Shown: positions 11,101 to 25,133 of the stretch, piece after piece
Layout: the number at the start of each line of letters is the position of its first letter
How positions within the stretch are numbered: the first letter of the stretch is position 1
Source: Bugula neritina
Lineage: Eukaryota; Bryozoa; Gymnolaemata; Cheilostomatida; Bugulidae
NCBI GenBank assembly: GCA_964035545.1
Contig: OZ037766.1
Location: forward strand, 3,096,501 to 3,160,500
Length of the DNA stretch: 64,000 nt
Reading direction: 5' to 3'
Translations under genes and position numbers: made by a program
Notes under the pieces: generated by a model
Seen by the model: only the letters and a program-made list of their open reading frames with translations
Databases searched by the model: none
What the model was told of the DNA's origin: nothing

Positions 11101-14100
11101 TATATTATACGGATCACTTGCTGCAACTAATTTGTTAGCCGAAATGGGTTCACATCTGCTGTTGTTTACCCATTATATACAAGACAAATATGTTTACTCA
11201 CTTTGGCAGCTGAGATTGTACTATATTTATAGACAGCTTCCCTAAAGTAGTGCAAAGGCAAGAGCTGCTAGAGTAACCTTAATCCCCTTGTACACATAGA
11301 ATTATAGTTTCATTCATAAACGTTATACTCTTTAAATATTCACTTTTTAGTGTTTAAATACCATTAACAAGTGCATTAATTATTTCAATATCTTCCTTTC
11401 CTTTAAACTATAACTTTACTTTTCTTTAAGATTGTATCACTTATTGGTATGGATACAGTGACTTACTACAAAAGAGTGAAGCATAAATCAGGCTTTCATT
11501 AAGTTGATATTTTCTTAAAACTCAAATGATTAAATAATTTTGTCCTTATTTTAGAATGTTGTTGGATTATAAATTATGATTAAAAGCGTATTTTTATCTA
11601 ATATTTAACTATGAGAACTACTTTATAACATTTAAGTTAAATTCTTCATTTTTGCTGATGATTTATGAGTCATGAGTCTAATAGAACGTTGCATATTTCA
11701 TATCATATTAACAACAGTCCCAGTTAAGTAGTATACAGGCTCCACTAAAAGTTTTTTTAAGGCCAATATAAAGTGAATAGAGAGGTGGGGGGAATTTTAT
11801 TGGGGATGCCACAAAGTTAGTTTGTCACGTTCACAAGTTAGATTGGTATTTGCTACTGTGAGTTTTATCAACAGTTATTTGCAAATTTAGAAATTAGAAT
11901 TCATAATAGAATAAAACTTCATCGTATAAATAAATCAAAGCAGTTTACCAAAACAAAACTTATAGCCATCGTATACTAACAGGGAGGAAACTAATCTTGA
12001 ACTTAATTCAGTACTTTATTCAAAGCCATACATAAAAGATATTATTTGAAAAATCAATTTAAGCTGTAAGAATATAGCCCAACGAGCTATAGTTTATGTC
12101 TTGAAAATATACAGTTTATAATTGCATTTATACAGGCAACCAATGCCCTAGCCAGCAAGATTGCGCGTGTGTGTTATATGTGTGTGTGCATTCGTGATTT
12201 AGCATTTAGATATTTTAAATTATCAATTTGCCTTCTTTGCTGAAAATTTGGCATTTCTATTTCTTGCTAAACATTACAGACGTATTTTCTTATTTACGTT
12301 ATAGGTTGCAATTTGCTCATATTGTACTAATAATAATTTATCTAGGAAAAGTTTTACAGTGTATTGGTATAAGACATCAAATAGTAATTAAATTAAATCA
12401 ATGCATGAGTTAATAATAACGTTTACTAAAGATATCTTTCTTATAGCTGTCTTGATCTAAACAGATCCATGAGATTATAACAGCGTAAAGTATACAAACC
12501 CCCCCCAGCAAAATAATATGGTAAATATTGTATAATTGAATAGAAAATTTTGAAAAGAAACTTCCCTGCTTTTTTTGCAATTCTACTGAGTCAACACATG
12601 AAAGTAGAGTTGTACTCCCACATGAAATCGCTGACATGTCAGACAAAAAGTAATTCTTTTTGAATTACTTGAATAAATTAAAAAAGGTCAGCCCACTTTT
12701 ATCTCTTTGGAATATTGTCTCAACTTTCTGTATATAGCAAGCTGCCTTAACGATGTTATCTTAATAAGCAAAGTTAAAGCAAAGATAATTCCTTTTATGC
12801 TGATCAAAGTTTTTAATTTGTAGAGTAACACGCGTAGGCTTTCCTCTTAGCCTAATACTAATCTATTACATATACAGTCACATCACACATAGAAAACTTA
12901 GTATGTATACAAAATAACTTGGATTAATATTACTGTTAAGATAACCCATCGGAAAATTTCTTGTACCAACTATAACGTGCTTACTGTCACCATCTCCACA
13001 AAGCTTTTAACAAAGATATAATAATATTCTATACTCTGCACTATAGACCAACCAAAATGTAGAGAACAATATGTTAAAGTGTTGTACACTTAATTCGCAT
13101 ACTTTGAATTATCCTAATGGGTTTTTCATTCAGATAATCTCTCGTGTGATTGACTTTTCCGATGCAGTACCTCTAAGCCAAGCAGATTTATTAAACCTAG
13201 AGCGTTTTTTAATGTCCCACATACCTTATGTTCATAATATTAGAATCAGGAACACTTAATCTCAGATTTAATTAAATTTTCAAAGTATGCAATAAACTCA
13301 AATTCTAATACAATTGCCTAACCATTGGGCAGATTATAACTAACTGTGGGAGACATTAATAATACCACTTTTTATTTTTTAAAAATTGAACTGACATTAA
13401 ATCCCTTTGTAGAAAATTTGCATATGTTGAAATAGTTTTATAACAAATTACAAGACAAATGGAAAATGATGGACATTTCTGCATGTTTCATTTATAAACC
13501 AAAAAGAAGTTTTCAGGGCTTTGCACCCCAAACCAAAATTGTTTGCTGACAGTAAGCTAGAACACTAAATGCCTTTGCAAATTTTTTGCTGCATCTGCAA
13601 ACTTTTGCCCCTAGAAATTCTTGCCCCTGCAGGAATTACTCGGGCTCTGGTACATCATAGTAGCATATCTAATATTGTTATACACATGCAGGCTCTGGTA
13701 CATTACAGTAGCATATATATAATACTGTTATACACTCGTAATTCAAACACTCTTATGCATCTATGCATTCGAAATGACTGATCAAATTCTAAATGAAATT
13801 ATAGCAGAAGTTGTTTAAATTATTTTATCAGATATATCGTATGGTCTCGACTGATTGACTTCCACAATTAAATCATATGTTGCTTCAGCTTTCATTGGAG
13901 ACTAGCAACTTAGCAGAAGATTCTAGCTCTGAAATATGGCTGACAACGTTGTGCTTTATGTTATAAGTTCAGCCTATACTCCAGGATTCCTTGCTAAAAC
14001 CTATACATTCATGTTTCTGCATTGGTTCAAACTACTAAAAGCAAATGTAATGAAGATAATATTAATAAATGTTAATGTGAGGTAATTAGAAAAGAAAGGT

Positions 14101-16736
14101 TTTCTGAGAACACCCTACTAATTACCAAAACTATTTAGAGTAAAGCAAAACTTAGGCTATTTTCAATAGAGCTCTTTACTTATTAGTAGCTTCTACAGTT
14201 ACCCTCCTTATCTTAGCTGATCAGATGTAACTCAATTCATTCCATTATGAACAGATTGGGACACTTGAAATATGAAAATGTATCTTCCAGTTTAATTACT
14301 CAACCAAATCTATTAGCCACTCTAACAAATTGCTTTTGGAATTGGCTAATGCACATTTTATAAATTGTCATAAATCATTGATCTTGCTAGTTATTTTCTC
14401 CACCATTGCTTGGAACCTTCATCTTGCTTATCATCAGTATACGAATATGCTTCAGTTCGTGCTAATCAATATTGTCATCCATTTTGTTCATATTATATTT
14501 GACTGTATAATACACTGATCCTACATAATTTTTGTTATAAAAAAATGTTAGCCAAAAATTACTATAGATTTGAGCAAATCTGTGCATTTTGGCTTGTTCT
14601 AAAACTATTCTAAAGTTTAAATAAGAAATTTGGACTAAAAAGACATTATTTTAGCAAGAATTTTAAACTTTAAAGAAGGTCGAAAAATATAAGCTATATA
14701 GTAGCGAGCTGAAAATGCTACCACAACATAAAATGTAACTCCATTACTTCATTTGGTGCATGCAATACATGGTATCTTATCATGACAATCATCAAACTGT
14801 AACTAATTTTACATAATTTGCATCAGGTGCAACTTGTAAATTCTTTGCATGAAATCTGCTTTTAATCTTGAATAGCAGCTACATACAGCACGGTATTTCA
14901 TACTCAGTAGGTTATTTTCAAATTCAATTTTTAAATAAGTCAAAGGAAATCTTAGTAGGCCTAATAATGCTACAGTAACAACTTAGAGCTAGTTTTCAGC
15001 TAAAGAAAGTACCTAAGTATTTAACATAATACACAGAGTATTCTACGCTAGTTATGAATATAATTATATAAAGTGGCCCCATAAAGCTGCTTTATATAAA
15101 CACTTTGATAAATGGTAAGTAAAGCTGAAATTTCACATCTCCCTCCCCTACAAAAAACTTTGCTTAACACGAAGTTTAAAGTTTATAAATCTAGCTACGA
15201 GTTATTGCTTTACCTTCACCAGACTAAGCAGTGCTGTGAAGTGATCAACTCCAACTAATGCTGCCAAATTATTCTCAAATAGACAGCAAAATGACTGCTG
15301 ACATTAGCTTATTGTATGTGATACAGCTTTACATATACTTACACAATCTCGCCTGCTCAGGTTTGCTAGGCTAAGATGATATCAGTGTCTATGCTAGCTT
15401 ATATATATATCTCCTTGCACTATACAGCTTACACACAAGCATGCTCACAGCAAATATTATATACCACTTTACCGCCACTCTATTATATATGCCCGAGTGC
15501 CACTAGTCAATTCCCTAATTCTTAGATGGTTATTATTAGAAGCAATTAAATAATCAATTAATTTCTATATTGATTCTAGAACAATGAGTCGGAGCATGAC
15601 AAAGCCTGACCTCTCCTAATTTGCAGTACATACCAATAAACATACCTGAAAGTTTACCCAGAGTTCAGGAAAAACGTGTATTCTTCTGATAATATGAGAA
15701 GTGAGAGTGTTGGAATCTAACAGGATATATTGTATACGCCTTCTTCAATCAAGCCTAACTGAAGGTTTACTGCCCTCACAACCCTAGCCAATTGCATGCA
15801 TGTTCAACAGGTGTGCAAACTTAATTTGTAGCAATCTAGAATGTTTCCAACAATCTATTAATACACTGAAGTGGGAGCTGCCAACCCATTGTGTGCACAT
15901 TTAATTTGTCAAACAGAAAACGAAAAATGATCACTGCATGGGATGTATCACAGTATCCTAATATAAACATAGCATTAGATTTTAAATGAACCTACCAAAA
16001 GTTGGGGTTGGTATAAGTGACAGTTTCTATATGTAAAATAGTTGAATAAAGTTTTTGCAACTGCTGATAGCTAGCTTAGTGCTCAGTATCGATAGAATGA
16101 GTTTGAATAAATTTATATGACCCCTTTTTGTTAGCAAAATGAACAATTACTAAGCTTTTTGAACGAAGTAATAAATTTTATTGAGATGTATAATCAAATC
16201 ATTCAAAAAACTATTTTCAATAGAAAGGTTTTACTTTATACAATGTCTGATCAAAGCAAGCGATTTTAAAATCTTGAAAGAATATAGAATGGCATAACAG
16301 CCATAACTGGTTATCAACTACATTAATATATATAATCAATGTGATTATATTAATCAATTACTCATCAAAAGATTCATAAATGAATTTGCAGCAACCAAAT
16401 CATTATGATAGCATGCATGGCAGCTTTTAATTTCAAGCCAACTACCTACTTAGCCATTATAACAGTTATAGCTGTTATAAGTGGCAGCCTTGAAATAAAA
16501 TAAAGTTGAAATATATCAGGAAATAGTTTTAATAAATATTCAGCTCAAATTGTGAAGGCTACAATAAAGAAAACGGACTTCATTAGATACATAACAGTTC
16601 AACTTGAAAATTGTGGCATTAAATTCAATAGTTCTATAAAGCACCATCTGAATGGCTACTAGCTTTATATAACAGACAAAATTTTCTCCGTGAAACTATA
16701 AATAACATAAATACACCTATATTTATTTCAGCTGTA

Positions 16737-16890
16737 TTCTAGAGGTTAGAGAACCGGCTTAGTAAACACAAAATCAGTGGTTTGAATAGCATAAAAGGCA
16801 ACTATGCAGTTAGTCATAGAAAACAAGTCCTTAGCCTGTTTAAAAACTCATTCTGCCAGGGTTTCTTACAGGGATGGTGACTATAAGCCC
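16737..16890 (+). repeat. tRNA-derived SINE, diverged copy
   Basis: Head with CTAGAGGTTAGAG, a weak B-box region (GTGGTTTGAATAG), then AGTCCTTAGCC and CAGGGTTTCTTACAGGGATG as in the other copies. It is more diverged than the 3.1-kb copy and has lost much of the central body. Confidence 0.6.
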
Positions 16891-17771
16891 TATATAATAC
16901 TCGTGGTAAAACAAAGGGGTTATAACATATCAACAACCAGTATTAGGGTGAGTTATATGTAGGTGTGAGAGTTGATCAGACACTCATTTCATGATCAGTA
17001 AAAGCTCTTGCAATGTCTTGCCAAATCTGTCAGTGAACATCATCACCCGAACTAAAGTTAGCTGGTTGCTAGGCCATTGAGAAAGCTGTTACAGGAAAAA
17101 TTATGTAAAACATCTGAAGTCTTGGGGGGAAAAGGAAAATGTTTTTTTTGTTCTGTAGGCGTTGATGTTGCTGATCAACTCTTTGAAACTGATTCTGCAG
17201 CTATTATTAGGACATGAATTGCTTATATATATTCAAAATATATTAGCTTTGTGTTGTCCTTTAAAAGTACAATAGTCTTCTTTACTGACCTGTACTAAAA
17301 CATGTTAGAAACTTGTTGCCAAAATTACAATTACTTTTAGTTTCATTGTCAAGTAGAAGCTCATGTGCAGTTCCGTATTGCAGCAGAATTATTTGCCTGG
17401 CAGAATTTTTTGTTATGGTAGGGCAGCGATATATAGAATAATATGAAATAATAATGGTTAATTATCAACCCGTATTTTATATGCATAATAAAATAAAATG
17501 AAGAAGCTGAAATCTCTCCTTACAATACTCTGGTTTACTGAATATAGGGTTGTGTAATCGTACATTGAATAGACATCATGCTTCATAGGTTGTGATATGG
17601 GTGACTGCAAGCTATGCTAATAATTATTATCATTTGTCTCCTAACAGCTACCATGGAATGCAAGCCATACCAATGAGATAGATATTAAGTTTACAATTCG
17701 TATTTATTATGGCATAAAAGAAATGCATGGATGATAGACTTAATACAACTGGTCATCATCAGCAATTCCTT

Positions 17772-18035
17772 GTTCAGTGAGTATGGTATCTGCTTGCAAG
17801 CCACGGTCTGCTTCTGTATCCTGATCCACTCTATAATACCAGAGGTTGTGAGTTTTGAGATGACTCACTAGCCCAACTCTGACCGGCATAATCTACCATA
17901 ATGTGGACAAATGCAACTAAAGCCAGGCAGGGTGCACAACTCCCTGTGCTCTCTTGAACCGGTTTTTTCTCTCTACAAGAGACCTGAAATTCCCAAGTTT
18001 CTCTGACCGCTCCAGGAAGAATCTCCAGCATATAA
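17772..18035. repeat. Probable second SINE-like family
   Basis: A GC-richer segment with a head sharing ATGGTATCTGCTTGCAAGCC with the tRNA-like element at 3849. It continues into unique-looking sequence around 17860-18035. A minus-strand frame of 66 codons crosses it but has no recognisable domain, so I read the segment as a mobile-element remnant. Confidence 0.4.
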
Positions 18036-18702
18036 CAGCTCTGAGTACATTATGATCTTGTTTGTAATCCATCCAATAAATTCTTATAACTTACACAATT
18101 CTGAAAGTATGTTGCATTTCAAGTTAACTATTTGCCTCATGTAGATTATATTGCGATATACTATATTGGTGAAAAGACAACTCCTTACTTTGTATAAGCT
18201 ATAAGAAACTGGCATGCCTCCATGACACAACCAACAGAGCATAATTTTATTTTTCATTTGTCTATTGTACTACTCCGAGTTGAGACCTGGTGTGGAATAT
18301 TCTAGACTAGTTGGCAATTTGCTTTCAGTCAACAAAAAACTCAAAATTTTGAATAAAAATATCTTAAAAAAACAAATACAGATCTGGAGCACACCAACAC
18401 CTCAGAGTTGGAGATTCTATAAGACTTTGGGAGTTATCTTTTTATTTTTAGTAACCGCCGCCTTGAACTAGCCGAGTTAGAACTGGATCAACATGTCCGC
18501 AACTTTTGAGGGAACTTTGACTGCTATTGTACAGACTACGAGCTATAAGTGATTGAGGGCACTGCTTTATATAATCTCCTGTCCAAGTTTATTAATAAAT
18601 ATTGAAAATAAAAGTAGAATGAACCATCTTACATTACACCATGAAACATTATTGCATGTATACCAATATATGAATATTTCATTTCCCACTAAAATGCTTA
18701 CA

Positions 18703-18846
18703 TATAGTACATATAGTACATATACTGCACATAGTACATACAGTTCATATAGTACATAGTGTTTATGTAATAGTACATACAGTAATGTAGCACATATAGT
18801 ACATATAGTACATATAATAGTACATAAAGTAGCACAAGTAGTACAT
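18703..18846. repeat. Degenerate AGTACATAT tandem repeat
   Basis: Many 9-base units of the type AGTACATAT, with variants containing GCAC or TTC, lying in the 3' flank of ATP6V1D. Any 3' UTR of that gene would run into it on the minus strand. Confidence 0.85.
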
Positions 18847-18886
18847 ATGTGATGTGAGTGGAGTTCAAGCAGAAGTAGAGGAGAGA

Positions 18887-21177
18887 CTAGCTAGTGAAGA
18901 GTAAGTCATCATCATGTTCGTCATCCATCATATTAGGTGTATCCACGTCATCTAAACCCTTCGCCTCCTTACGGGCCTTCAACTCCCGTTCCTCTTTCTC
19001 TTTGGCTATTTTCTTTTTCTCCTGTACTTTTTTTAACCTGAAGAAATCTTCTCTTTCTCTCTCGTCCAGTTCATCAATAATGTAAGCTAAAGTAGCCTCT
19101 GTAAACAAGCATGTAGGGTATAGAGCAAGGGAGAATATTAAATACTATTTAGTGAATCAAATTTCGGTATGGGTGCAGCTCTTTTTTCAAAAATCATCCA
19201 TTTTTATTGAAACTTTTCAACCAACAATTCAGTAAAATTGACAAGACATGCCAAATAGTAGCAAAACGTATTATTCAAATTACATTATTTGTATACAATA
19301 TATTTGGCATATCCCACGCTTAATATAAAACTATAGAGAATGCTGGATAGCAGAATACATGATCATTGTCACCGTGATAATTCCAGCTCCACGAAATATT
19401 TACAAATACATGGTCAAGCGTCCCAAAGTTATTTTCACCTTGGACTAACAAGATAAGGACCCAAGCTATCCCCAACACCCAAGTTACTACACATCAACAC
19501 GCGGAGACAACTCTTACCAATCCTAGGAATGATGACGTGTTCAATGGCATTCACTCTTCTGTTGGTGATCTTGATGACCTCGTCCAAGGTTATGAAAGAC
19601 GTCTGCAAGGAGGCCAGTTTGACCAGCAACTGTATGGCTCTCACGTAACTCTTCTTCAGTTTGTCAATCTGTTGGCCACCTCTTGATAAGCCAGTCAGCT
19701 CGTAAGCTGCAATAGAATAGCCAATAATAGCTCAGGATACAAAATGAAACAACCAATAATAACTTAGGATACAAAGTAAAACAATCAAAAATAGAAACCT
19801 GGGTGGAAAGGGTTTTGTTAAAGCTGGCTAAAGATTTATTTAGATGGGGTACAGTAGCAATTATGACTGGATGCTCTTCCTAACATCTCCATGGTCATTA
19901 TTGGGATTTGAACCCATGACTTCGTGTTTACTAAGCCAACACTCTAACCCCTAGATCACAACTGATCCTCTAGAGAGAGTTAATGGTTATTGTAAAATGG
20001 TAATTATTTTTAAACTAATATATTATTTATTCATTAATTTACTACAACTAGAAGTGATTTATCTAGAATCTGATTCTAAATGTTGCAGCAATGATGTTCA
20101 TCTGAGCTTTGAAAAGGCAACTACAATGAATCATTTATAATTTGGCCAAACACCAAATGTGAACCAAGTTTGTTGGTACTATAACTACTCGTTCATCTCT
20201 AATTGTAAAATTGCTCTGTGAAACACTTTCTCAATACTAATAGGCCTCTTGTAACACTCAAAGTATCAACATTGGTTGCAAGTTTGTACCCGAAGCTGAC
20301 ACAAATATAACAGATATTGCTAACTAATATATACTTAAAGCTAATACTTGTGGCTAAACATATTAAAATACCACGAGTATGATGACTATAGTGCTCATTG
20401 TTATAGCTTATTACTTATGGTTATAGTACAAGCATTACATTTACAAGCAGTCAGCAGAAAACTTAAAGCCAAATGCTTATAGTAAAACTAAATATAATAG
20501 TTTAGTTATACAATAGTATTACTATTAGTTTAAAGTGTATACTTAAAGTTAAGATCATGGAATTCAAAGTGCAATACTAATACTATAGTACTACTACTAG
20601 TACTAATGTTAAAGTTAGGCGAATACTAATAGTAATAGCAATACTAATACAGTAATAGTAAGTCCCATAATAACAACACTCATACTTATAGTTTACCACT
20701 GTTGCTATTACTATTCCTCAGTATTAGTAGACTAGATTTAGTCAAAACAAAACTTAATCATAACGATTATGTCCAACTCACAGTGAATGAGTGATAGTCG
20801 TACGGACACTGACACCGATACTTACAGTCGCTACCGTCTTGATAGTCTTCAAAGATAGGCAAAGCTACACCAGCTACATTATCTTTTCGTGTCCTAACTT
20901 TTGTTTGTGCTTTGCTAACGTTCTGAATGACCATATGATTTAAGTCTCCTGCAGCAAACTTTGCCTCAGCAAGAGAAAAACTGGCTTCTTTCATAACGTC
21001 TCCCATTGCAACTTTAGTGTCAATTATCTTTTTCAAAACTGCTCTAAATCTCAAGGTAAGAGCATCAGACTTTTTCTTTAGTAAGCTATGACCTTTTTGA
21101 GCACCTTTCAAACGTAATTTCATCTGAGTTTGCGCCATAGGCGATGGAAAAATATTAATTCTGTCTTTCCCTGACAT
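18887..21177 (-). CDS. ATP6V1D: V-type proton ATPase subunit D
   Basis: Three exons on the minus strand: 20826-21177 (M1 to codon 118), 19518-19706, and 18887-19098 (stop TAG at 18889-18887). All junctions are GT-AG and in phase (ACT|gtaag to cag|CTTAC; ATTG|gtaag to cag|AGGCT), giving 250 residues against about 247 in vertebrates. Subunit D is the central-stalk rotor of the cytosolic V1 sector and couples ATP hydrolysis to proton pumping. Family landmarks are clear: MSGKDRI.IFPS at the N-terminus, LKKKSDALTLRFR, NVAGV.LP.FE, ITNRRVNAIEHVIIPRI, LDEREREDFFRLKK.Q.KK and an acidic end with LLF. The protein is mostly helical coiled coil with two long termini. ATG 21177 matches the family start, has A at -3 and is the first in-frame ATG. 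Confidence 0.98.
19805..19975 (-). repeat. tRNA-derived SINE in ATP6V1D intron 1
   Basis: On the minus strand: TAGGGGTTAGAGTG head, B-box remnant GGTTCAAATCC, then ATGTTAGGAAGAGCATCCAG. It lies in the intron between exons 1 and 2 and in the same orientation as the gene. Confidence 0.75.
20530..20745. repeat. Degenerate TAC/TAG-rich simple sequence
   Basis: Irregular runs of TACTAATAGTA and TAGTAATAG within ATP6V1D intron 1. Low complexity, no other signal. Confidence 0.55.
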
Positions 21178-21377
21178 GATTGAAATTGTTGGTTGTAAAT
21201 TCACAATGACAATTCCAATAAATACGGTCTTGCATTGATCATGTGACTGGAAGTACTACTGAATAAGACCTGCTGTTTCATTGGCTGAAGTTTTGACGGA
21301 AACAAACAATAATATTATAATATTTACGGCAGAAAAATGTGAATTTATTTAAGTATAACTTTACGTTCTACGTGAAT

Positions 21378-21449
21378 GGGGATGTAGCTCAGTGGTAGAG
21401 CGCACGCTTTGCATGTGTGAGGCCCCGGGTTCGATCCCCGGCATCTCCA
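21378..21449 (+). tRNA. tRNA-Ala (anticodon TGC)
   Basis: A complete 72-base cloverleaf. The acceptor stem GGGGATG/CATCTCC pairs fully with one G-T wobble. The D arm contains the A-box TAGCTCAGTGG. The anticodon stem CACGC/GTGTG encloses loop TTTGCAT with anticodon TGC. The T arm CCGGG TTCGATC CCCGG is perfect, and the discriminator is A. A T5 Pol III terminator begins at 21452. The CCA end is not encoded, as expected for a nuclear gene. It lies 200 bases upstream of, and divergent from, the ATP6V1D start codon. Confidence 0.97.
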
Positions 21450-21456
21450 CACTTTT

Positions 21457-24400
21457 TGCTTTTTGAATCCACACAGTAAAAATTTTAGAAGAACTTTTTT
21501 GGCTCTTTTCAACTGGAACTAAGCAGAATTCTGGGCTTAAAGTCCACAAATTGAATGTATCTAGCATCACGCTGTAAACACGTAAATCACATCGGTATTC
21601 CAAGTTTTTGCATTTGTCAGTAATATTATTAGTTAATGTAAATGATGCACAGTGTGAGATTTATTGTCCACATTGTGCTATTAAACAAACTTCCAAAATT
21701 CTTATGTCTCTATTTGATAATCTACCAGCTCTTTAGATGTTTCTGAGCTATATCTATGTCTAGGTACTAAGACCAACCATCTTCAGCTTTACTAACTATC
21801 CTATAGAAAAGGTACTTGTGCAGGTGAATGAGGAGCTAAGGAAATGATAGTATCATAATACATAATTCATTTTGGCTCCCTAAATTGCAGCAAATTGTCT
21901 TTACTTAGTAAATGACAGCAACCTGACTAAAGCTCTCCAATCCCAAGCCTTCTAATAAAATAAAAACTTAAAGAACTTTAATGGAAAATTTTTAGCAAAA
22001 AATATTTGATTGAACTTCTAGTAATGTAATTACTTTTACCTAACTGAGTTTAACTACATTACATGCTTTGCTTTCTTTTACAGTGACTGCCCTGTATAGT
22101 TGGTTATTATTTTTTTATTTATCACCTTCTAAATGCCACTAAATGTGTGGTACTAATTTCTAATTGGGTAACTAAATGCTAGGCTTCTTTTTATAGATTA
22201 TTATTACCGCGCATAATGACTTATTACAGCTAAAATAATCCACGTTCAAAAACTGTACTTTCAGCTACAATTTCTTTTAACAAGGGTATAGCTACATATT
22301 GGACGGGTATTTTGGAGTTATGTCCCTATTTTCTTCTAGGACATAAGTGTAGAACCCTGTTTAAAATACATTAATCTAGCAGGCCGTTTTATAAAGTAAT
22401 TAGCGAAATCACTCAAAGTATTGCATAATTCCAATTAAATCCGCTGTATGGTGACATCTGACAATATCTTTGGTATTTTAGTTTAAGTGTTTTTTATAAG
22501 TTAAATAATTGCTTTATAATAGCATTTTACCTTGCCACATGCCAACAAATAGGAAATTACTAACAAAGAAAAATATTAATACTTATCTACAGTTATTTGC
22601 GAAGTGGAAGCTCTTGCTGTCTTTTATATTTCATTATTACTTACGGTAGTCTGAAATTTTAAACTGCAATAAAATAATCTATGCAAGATAAAGTTTTCAA
22701 TTTATTTTTAGGAGTTATGCTTGTTTCATTATCTTTTGTAGAATTCAATATATGAATGTGTCTGATTGAAATTCTCATGCTTTTGTGAATGGCGAAAAAT
22801 ACTATTAAAACTACATTATTTTCACACAGTTTTATTATTGACTGACTAAAGTTATCGACATAATATATTGTTCTAGTTCTAAGGCAGACAACTCCTAGTT
22901 TAGAGACTTGTTTCACTTCAACTAATTATTCTATGGAATGTAAGGTGCCAAATAATAATTAAATGCTACTATGAACCCTACTTCCCAAAATAGTTATTTT
23001 TTGTAAAATATTTTACTGCAATATCAATTAAACTCATAACTGGAATATTATTTTTCTTCATTTCAATAATTCAGCTGATTATATTTTGCTAATGTTAAAG
23101 CTTAAGTGATAAAATATAGTATCGCCATGGATTGTTGATTTGCATTGCAAATTTCACGTTTTTATTGCTACGAAACACAAAAATATGTATTATTTAGAGT
23201 CCCTGTTGGTTTACGTTTAAAAAAACTGCTGCCAAGAAAGTAGCTATTCTATTGGACAAAAACATCAACTTTGAATGGAAAGTTACATGTGATTGCCTAT
23301 AAGGCCATAGTGTCAACCAAAGTAAACTTAGCTTTCTTTTCCATTTAATTTTGAACTACTGCTAATTTACAGTATAAATGCTCCCAAACAATAGGTTCTA
23401 ATGGTATATATCCAAATTCTAACAATAAAAACAAAGTTTGTTGAATTTTTTGCTGAACTTATAATTAGAAGTAGACTGTGGTCTCTTAAATACTGCTATT
23501 ATGCTTATAGTAAAATATTATATTTTCATGTAACATTCAACAGTTATGCTTACCCTGTGCTCATAAAACAAAAAATAATTCTCTTCTCTGCTAGTAATTG
23601 AAATTAAACATTTGTAAACAATATGTATAGGTAGATTACACGTAGTTTGTATAAATAATGAGATAATCATAAAGCCACTAAGCATTAAGGAACTGAAAAG
23701 TTGAAAACTAAACTTCCTCTAAAATAAATTTATCCAATAAGAAATAAGTCTCAGTTACAAAACATAGGTGATGATTTAATTGTTTTCGAAACTTCGTGCT
23801 GATAAAAATTAATGCTTTGGCTTATAATTACTTAAGCTTGACTAGCTAATTTTGCAATAAATATTTACTTTCCTAGCTAGTGTATTTGGTTAGATATGTA
23901 CTACATTGCATAGTATTACTAGTAATTTATATCATGGCTATATTATGACTTGCTGGTTTAAAGCCTCGACTATATAGAAAATTAAAAATAACTATTTTGT
24001 TAGCATTAATTGTGGTTATCACGTTGACAATTCATGCAATATCTTATAACATATAAAGCCTTAATTTTAAAATTGATTCTTTTTGGCAACTTTTTATACA
24101 AAAGTTATGTGACTGAAATAATTGGACATTATCTCAAGTGCTATCAAAATATGAGGTTTAAGTAATTTTTTGCAATTATCGCTTCATCAAATTAATATTG
24201 AATTATATTGCCCACCATTTGGGTACTAGTTTGACACATATCTTTGCCAGAAGTGACGTATTGTGCACTGCAAGGGTTATGCATTTATAAGGACTAGGAA
24301 ATGTCCAATTAATCAAGATTATGTAATGACTTTGGCAGCCCACGTCATATGCATACCTTCTGCTTCCCAGCTAACAATGCAATGACTTGGACCACTCCTA

Positions 24401-24500
24401 TTGTATTAATTTGTAGCTAATTAATTTTATTGTTATATTATCTAATGTCTAACTCAAGTGTCACTGTAAACTTTTGTGGTAAAATTTTTCCAAACCCAAA
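21457..24500. other. Gene-free AT-rich stretch
   Basis: I see no supported exon, RNA gene or tandem repeat. Frames of 60-85 codons at 22.7 and 23.4 kb have random AT-rich composition. Confidence 0.6.
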
Positions 24501-24509
24501 AATGTAGGA

Positions 24510-24625
24510 CATTAATTCCACCTACAAACTCCGTCAACGAAGTTGATGGTACCAGTTGGTGGAAAGACGATTGACCGGAGCACAAAAAAAACCGAAGTCG
24601 CTTCAATAAATATCGCAGAAATTCG
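24510..24625. repeat. GC-richer hairpin-forming segment, possible mobile-element relic
   Basis: TCCACC at about 24517 pairs with GGTGGA at about 24558, and inside them GTCAAC-GAA-GTTGAT forms a second short stem. It stands out from the AT-rich surroundings and precedes a diverged SINE. No family recognised. Confidence 0.35.
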
Positions 24626-24727
24626 TGTATAATATATAGGGTATGTGGGTTTTGATGTGTGACCTTTCAGTGTTTAAACTTGTGTATCAAATCTTATACA
24701 GAAGAAGAAAATCTGAAATCTTCATTC

Positions 24728-24862
24728 CTGTGAGAGCCCCTGATAATAATTGGCTTGTAAATAGGCTATAGACTGTGACTCTCACCATTATGGTAGCTTG
24801 GTTAGGGCTTCTACTTGTGATGCCCTTCTTGACATTTGAACCCATGACCTATAGCACTGGCT
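24728..24862 (-). repeat. Diverged tRNA-SINE fragment
   Basis: Shares CCTGTGAGAGCCCCTGATA with the tail of the 3.1-kb SINE. Further along it has a B-box-like GGTTCAAATGT read on the minus strand. The central GGAAGAGCATC motif is degenerate. Confidence 0.5.
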
Positions 24863-25133
24863 CGAGTCTAGACAAACTAAACAAAGGACTTTTTTCAAAC
24901 TTATAGATCAGAAATATTTGAATGACTCGAGTTAAAATTTTAAAAAATATTTAAAATCCAAAAAGAGAATATTTTGAAAAATCAATACTGCTGGCAAGGT
25001 TTGGGTTCATCTAAAGATTTTTTCCAGGTAATATTGAAACAAAGAATAAATTTGCTGATGGGCATGAAGGAAAAACTTTTTAGCAAAATAGAAATGAAAA
25101 AAATAATGCATAATGTGAAACTAAATTTGACAT

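Larger units (their letters stand above)
5979..16736. other. Long gene-free AT-rich region
   Basis: No open frame here has domain-like sequence or consistent splice sites. Frames of 60-95 codons (for example near 7.6, 9.0, 12.4 and 14.3 kb) have composition expected of random AT-rich DNA. The small repeats are listed separately. The part just above 5979 may hold the GPCR promoter and a 5' UTR intron, which I cannot delimit. Confidence 0.6.

Noticed and set aside
12410-12646. 78-codon minus-strand frame with one hydrophobic segment
   Set aside because: Length and composition are expected by chance in AT-rich DNA, and there are no splice context, homology or conserved motifs.
18265-18471. 68-codon plus-strand frame near a CTCCGAGTTGAGACCTGG patch
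   Set aside because: No recognisable protein features; the patch only weakly resembles the inverted repeat at 52.3 kb.
21361-21603. Minus-strand frame of 80 codons
   Set aside because: It is the reverse complement of the tRNA-Ala gene plus flank; the GIEPGASHMQS-type peptide is the usual shadow of a tRNA-Ala.
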